Assembly: GCA_035041965.1 (NCBI GenBank)
Contig: JAPYMA010000913.1
Span: forward strand, 62,001 to 126,000
Direction of reading: 5' to 3'
DNA length: 64,000 nucleotides
Origin: Anisakis pegreffii
Lineage: Eukaryota > Nematoda > Chromadorea > Rhabditida > Anisakidae
The position numbers and the translations under genes were made by a program. The notes beneath the pieces are model-generated. The model made no database searches and had not been told where the DNA came from. It worked only from the letters and a program-made list of their open reading frames with translations. Positions 59,671 to 64,000 of the stretch are shown here, piece after piece. How positions within the stretch are numbered: position 1 is the stretch's first letter; each line of letters opens with the position of its first letter.

Positions 59671-61052
59671 TTGCACTAAGAAAACAGTTGTGTTGTTGTG
59701 TGATGCCGTTGTTTGCAGCATTCAATTAGTTTATTGTTCGATATGATTTTCAATGTGATCAAATGCCAAGCATTTTAATTGTAGTTTAATAAATCTCAGT
59801 TATTCTCTTCGATGTACCATTCAATGTTATGAATAAACGTTCGAACATTTGAGAACTATTTTCAGAAATTTTGTTCATTTTGCGGTGTTCAATTAGGCTT
59901 TTCCAACCACGGTTGTCCCCAACGGCTAATTGATACATCTTCAATTCATCAGTCGTGCTCTATGAGTATTTGTCCAATCTGCGCAACAGGTTAAACTCTG
60001 AAGGCAATGCTCGTGAGGTAGGATGCAAACTGTTTGCCTTCAGTCTCACAGCTCCACCGTGCTATCCGCTGAGTGAAGAGAACACGCTAATATTCATAAG
60101 GCAAAATCGGCTTAGTATCGTTTTCCATCAGTTCAAGTGGGCGCGCATGAAAAACCTGCTCACATGAGGTAACCGTCACTGTTTTATATCAGATGCCAAC
60201 CATTTCCTGATGGGCGGAAAATGATTCGATCACATTGGTCATATTTTCAACCACTCGGCGGACACTGAACGGTCTCCGCGGGAGCTCAGAGCTACAGATC
60301 AAGACTGATAGCAGAATTGTAGAAATGATGCATCGAAGGTCGCATAGACTCTGAACTCGTTATTTTGAAAGAAACTGTTGAAAACAACATGAGTGATTTT
60401 GCATAATTCATTTGCATGCTTTGAATAACTGCTGTGATTGCTGAGTTGCTGCAAAATTTTGATCTAGGTGAGGCTATATAATGCCAAGCTTTGCATCGAA
60501 GAACCATTCGTTGCCGGCGCTTTGGTATCGACTGCACCGGTGGAAGCGCTTGGCGAGCTGCGTTTCTACATCAATTGGCTGTTAGAATCTTCATCGTCCA
60601 GATGTCACCTGAATCATTCCTTCAACTCTAACTGGACGATTTGTGTAATTACTTCCGAGGCATAAGCCCGTTCGTCCATATCACGAAGCACTGATTCGTC
60701 TGTGACAGATAGGTGATGACCGGCGAACGAAGAGAATCGACTGAATCGCTACTTTTTGCATATGCATTGAGCTCTTGAATGTTCCACTCGTTTCATCTTC
60801 CGTACGCTTGCTTGCGAAGACTTACTGAAAGCGTGCAAATTGCCCATCGATGAGATATTCGGGATGGTATGCCTAGTCTTTTACTGACTGATTACCATAC
60901 TTAACATCTCAGATCGCAACAAATCGGAAATTGAATTACACGATAATCTACCTACAACCTGTAATCTGAGAGCGACATGATAGGCAACGATATCCACACA
61001 TTATTGTATAAGTGCACTGAGATTCTATCGAAACGTTGAGTTTACTTCCAGA
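59671..61052. other. spacer with relicts and copy B promoter
   Basis: 59800-59935 resembles 61690-61830 (shared 3' flank of copies A and B, including GAATAAACG, a possible polyadenylation signal). 60252-60300 is a relict of the N1 tRNA-like core (ACTGAACGGTCTCCGCGG). The copy B promoter block begins near 60380. Confidence 0.6.
60475..60481 (+). promoter_or_regulatory. TATA box, copy B
   Basis: TATATAA in GTGAGGCTATATAATG, aligned with the other family members; 578 bp before the ATG. Confidence 0.65.
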
Positions 61053-61583
61053 ATGCCCATACAACTGTTCATTGTCCTTCTGCTCGCAGATTTGACCAAT
61101 GCAAATCTGATCCTTGGTGAGTGAGCGCTTTTTCGTTGAATTTCATAGGGGTTAACAACATTGAAAAACTTGCTGATATTTGAAGATAAAATAATCCATG
61201 CTATTATGGACGCATGTGAAGATATGTATGGAGATTTGGGCTGCGGAATTGTTCGCGACGAATGCAAGGAGCTTACATTCGCGAGATTTGGTGAAGATAT
61301 ACCAATCGAAGTAGCAAAATGTATTTTTGAAAGTTTGTCCTTCTTGTAGTTTAGATTATTTTCCACAACATTTCTCGATTTATGATCAACTAACGCAATC
61401 GAGAAAACTTATCAGTTCCGTCTTGTGGAAAAATTCAGCATATTTGGAAACCCACTGCATTACCACCGCTACGATACATTCAGTGAAAATCAACAGGTCA
61501 TCGATCATGTTTCGCAACATCTCTGATTATCAATTCGTTATTTTTCAGGGATGAGAGAAGTAAAACATTATACCGGCTGGTAG
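61053..61583 (+). CDS. small secreted C-x8-C-x6-C family protein (copy B)
   Basis: Exons 61053-61116 (signal peptide MPIQLFIVLLLADLTNA), 61186-61332 and 61549-61583; in phase, 81 residues. Exon 2 has C-EDMYGDLG-C-GIVRDE-C, 18 residues, C-IFE. Exon 3 gives RMREVKHYTGW and stop, with no further cysteine. Intron phases equal those of copies A, C and D. The surrounding sequence is related to the A/C duplication but clearly older. Confidence 0.75.
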
Positions 61584-62893
61584 TATTGCTTTGAAAAATG
61601 ATTGCCCTCCTGTTCGGCACGAATTCACAGCAGTCCCAATGATTCACTAGTGTTGTTGATTATCAGTTGTTTTGTCCAGTGTTCTTTCAAGTGCTATTCT
61701 ACCTCATATGAATAAACGATTAAACATTATAGCGAAGTGTTCAGCGGTACTCTTTTTTTGGATTGTTCGATTCGGCTTTTCCACCACGGTTACCCCATTG
61801 CTCACGGGATACAACTTCCACTCACTGCTCGACAATGCATACACCGTTCTGAGACCTGAGAATATGCGTGAACCAAATCATCCAGGAAAGCATGGAGTTG
61901 CTTGGCAATCTTAAAGATGCAGTTGGCATTGTTTGTGATGTTGACTGACACTGTTCGCGATGTTACTTGTATTGCTGGTGCAAAGGCGACAATTAATAAT
62001 ATGATTTATCCACACAATAAATAAAGACGACAATAATGGTTGAGTAGAGTGAAAATACACTGACAGTTGAGTGACGAAATATGCCGATGATGGCTCGTAC
62101 ACAACAACAACACTGGATACACGAACAACACACTGACTGACTAGTACAGAGGAACTGATATAACCGCACTGAGCTACTTATATAGTGATTGAGATTAGCT
62201 GATCACAAAACAACAGTCACGAGTTGCCAACGGTGGCCAGAGAACACACGACGTACAAAGCACTATAGAGAGACACACAATAAGCCGCAAGCAATGAACA
62301 AGAGATCATCAGTTTATCTCAGCATCATCCTTCAGGCTTAAAGGTGCTACTCAAAACCTTGCTGCAGAACTGTTTCATTGATCACGTCACAATGATCAAT
62401 TATGCACAGTTTGGCTGAATTATAGAATCGCTGAGGCAGTTTGAGATGTCTTCAGAAAATTGGTTATATCTCTTTAACTATGCAAATCCCTCGACAACAT
62501 ATATACTACTCTTAAAGCTGAGAATCTGCTAAATACGATGGTAAAAAGAAACTAGGGTATTGCTGAGCAAACTTGAGAGTACGGCTGTTTGAAAATAATG
62601 CTCCAGATATTCCAATAGAACTGTTTAATTGATATAACTGAGATCAAACGTGCACTGTTTGGTGGCCCATGAGCGGAGGGATCACCAGTCTAGTGCAACG
62701 CAACAAACGTTCCATTCAAAAAATATCCGACGTTGTGATTCTTGCAAATTTCGATGAGAAGGTCCCGGTTTCTACCTTAATTGTGCTGATCAAAATCATT
62801 GTCCAACGTGAGATTGCACTATTCGTCCATTATGATGTCCGCTTTTCACGGTGTGCTCTTTCTTGCATAAGTTTTTGTATCGGCATTACAGAA
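61584..62893. other. spacer between copies B and C; no gene seen
   Basis: A relative of the 28.7-kb tandem repeat lies at about 62460-62640. The frame at 62669-62902 has no support. Confidence 0.5.
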
Positions 62894-63028
62894 ACAGTCT
62901 AAATTGCGTGGAATACCAGTGCAATGCAGTGGTTCAATTTGCATGATTAATTTTGCATGAATCATTTGCAAGTTATGAATTATTACTTCGATCGCTGAGT
63001 TGTCGCATAATTTCGCTTCGGATGAGGC

Positions 63029-63035
63029 TATATAA
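63029..63035 (+). promoter_or_regulatory. TATA box, copy C
   Basis: TATATAA in the same block as copy A, at exactly the same 579-bp distance from the ATG. Confidence 0.7.
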
Positions 63036-63607
63036 GACCAGTTTTTAGGTCAAAAAAGCATTTGTTGGAGGAACGCTGGGATCGGCAGCCCCAGTGCAGG
63101 TGCTTGGGGAGGTGTGTTAGGTTTCTTCGAAAAGATAGACTGTTCTGGTTTTCCAGGCCCAGATTTCACCTGAGTCAGTGGTTCATTTCTAACTTGACGA
63201 TTTGCGATAGCCACTTTTAAGGCCTAAGCTCGTTTGTCCATATCATGAAGCATTTATTCGTCTTTGACGGATAGGTGTCGGCTGTGGAACGAACAGAATC
63301 GACCAAATCGCTAATTTCTGCATTTGCGATCAGCTCTTGCATGTTGCGCTTCTACTCTTCGCCACTTCTACTCTGAATGCAGACAAATTACCCATTAAAA
63401 GCGATGCTGGGAATGGTTTGCTGAGTCTTTGACCATCTGATTCGCAGTCTTTCACATCTTAACACGCAGCAAACTGGAAACTGAATAAAACACGATAAGT
63501 CACGTACAAGCTAAGATCTGATAGTGACAGGATGAGCAACGATGTCCTCGCATAAATGTATAAGTGCACGGAGATTCTATCGAAACGTTGAACATCATGC
63601 TTTCAGG

Positions 63608-63877
63608 ATGCTTCGACAAGTGCTCATTTTTCTCCTGGTCGCAAATTCCATCGATGCTGATAAATATTTCCAAGGTGAGTGAGCGTTTTTGTCTTAATTT
63701 CACTTCTTTGAAGGTTACAGAAATTGAAAAATTTGCTGATATTTGAAGAGCGGTTCATAGCCGAAGCTGTGTCGATCTGTCATAGGGATTTTACTGCTCA
63801 CCAGTGCAGCAACTTGTACTTCCAATGCAAGGATCGTTGTGAGCATAAACTTCAATTAGCCTTGTGTATACTACAAG
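63608..63877 (+). CDS. small secreted C-x8-C-x6-C family protein (copy C, 3' partial)
   Basis: Exon 1 63608-63674 (MLRQVLIFLLVANSIDA) and exon 2 63749-63877 are in phase; exon 3 lies beyond the window. Exon 2 has C-HRDFTAHQ-C-SNLYFQ-C-KDR-C, eight residues, C-ILQ, so it gains a fifth cysteine relative to copy A. Its acceptor (GATATTTGAAG) matches copy B rather than its near-identical partner A. Confidence 0.75.
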
Positions 63878-64000
63878 GTAAGTCCTTTTTAGATTTGCGA
63901 TCACTTTACAAACATTTCTCAGTTAGAAGGCAAATAACCCGCGGCGAAATGGACTCAAGATAACCGCTTCTCTTCATCGCCGTTATGTTCTAGCAGGGAA

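Overview
The window is eukaryotic and reads as a nematode nuclear scaffold. Genes are split into many short exons with T-rich acceptors ending in TTTCAG, there is an intact eukaryotic tRNA, and a minisatellite is built around TTAGGC (the nematode telomere hexamer). The gene content is animal-like. I cannot assign a genus. Base composition is A+T-rich.

Layout. 1-1.2 kb: a 247-bp tandem array, each intact unit carrying one symmetric exon (minus strand). 2.3-5.7 kb: EBP2, a ribosome-biogenesis protein (minus, 8 exons, 350 aa). 8.0-17.2 kb: IFT56/TTC26/DYF-13, an intraflagellar-transport protein (plus, 15 exons, 549 aa). 18.0-35.2 kb: SHPRH, a SNF2 helicase and RING E3 ligase (minus, convergent with TTC26). 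35.8-37.3 kb: an RCCD1-like RCC1-repeat protein in a single long exon (minus). 39.8 kb: tRNA-Val(CAC) with a decayed neighbour. 40.4-41.7 kb: a large imperfect palindrome duplicating a cysteine-rich, PAN-like exon, whose right arm leads into a secreted multi-exon gene (plus, to 44.3 kb). 45.0-49.6 kb: a secreted protein with two C-type lectin domains (minus, 8 exons, 360 aa). 51.5-64 kb: a cluster of a small secreted cysteine-rich family with the signature C-x8-C-x6-C-xn-C. It contains one three-domain gene and four single-domain genes, one cut by the window edge.

Mobile DNA is dense, mostly in introns and spacers. The commonest family is a roughly 300-bp non-autonomous retroelement ending in (ATCCAGGTA)n. 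It has 10-14 bp target duplications and 5' truncations, and its 3' end matches a truncated RTE-type reverse-transcriptase tail also present here. Two further families are inverted-repeat-ended elements that carry tRNA-like sequence, one Ser-like and one with a Thr-like anticodon.

The housekeeping genes (EBP2, TTC26, SHPRH, RCCD1) have no evident shared pathway. The right third is an accessory secreted-protein region. Its most striking feature is a recent duplicate pair in which introns, promoter and signal-peptide exon are almost identical while the mature-protein exon differs at about one third of its bases.
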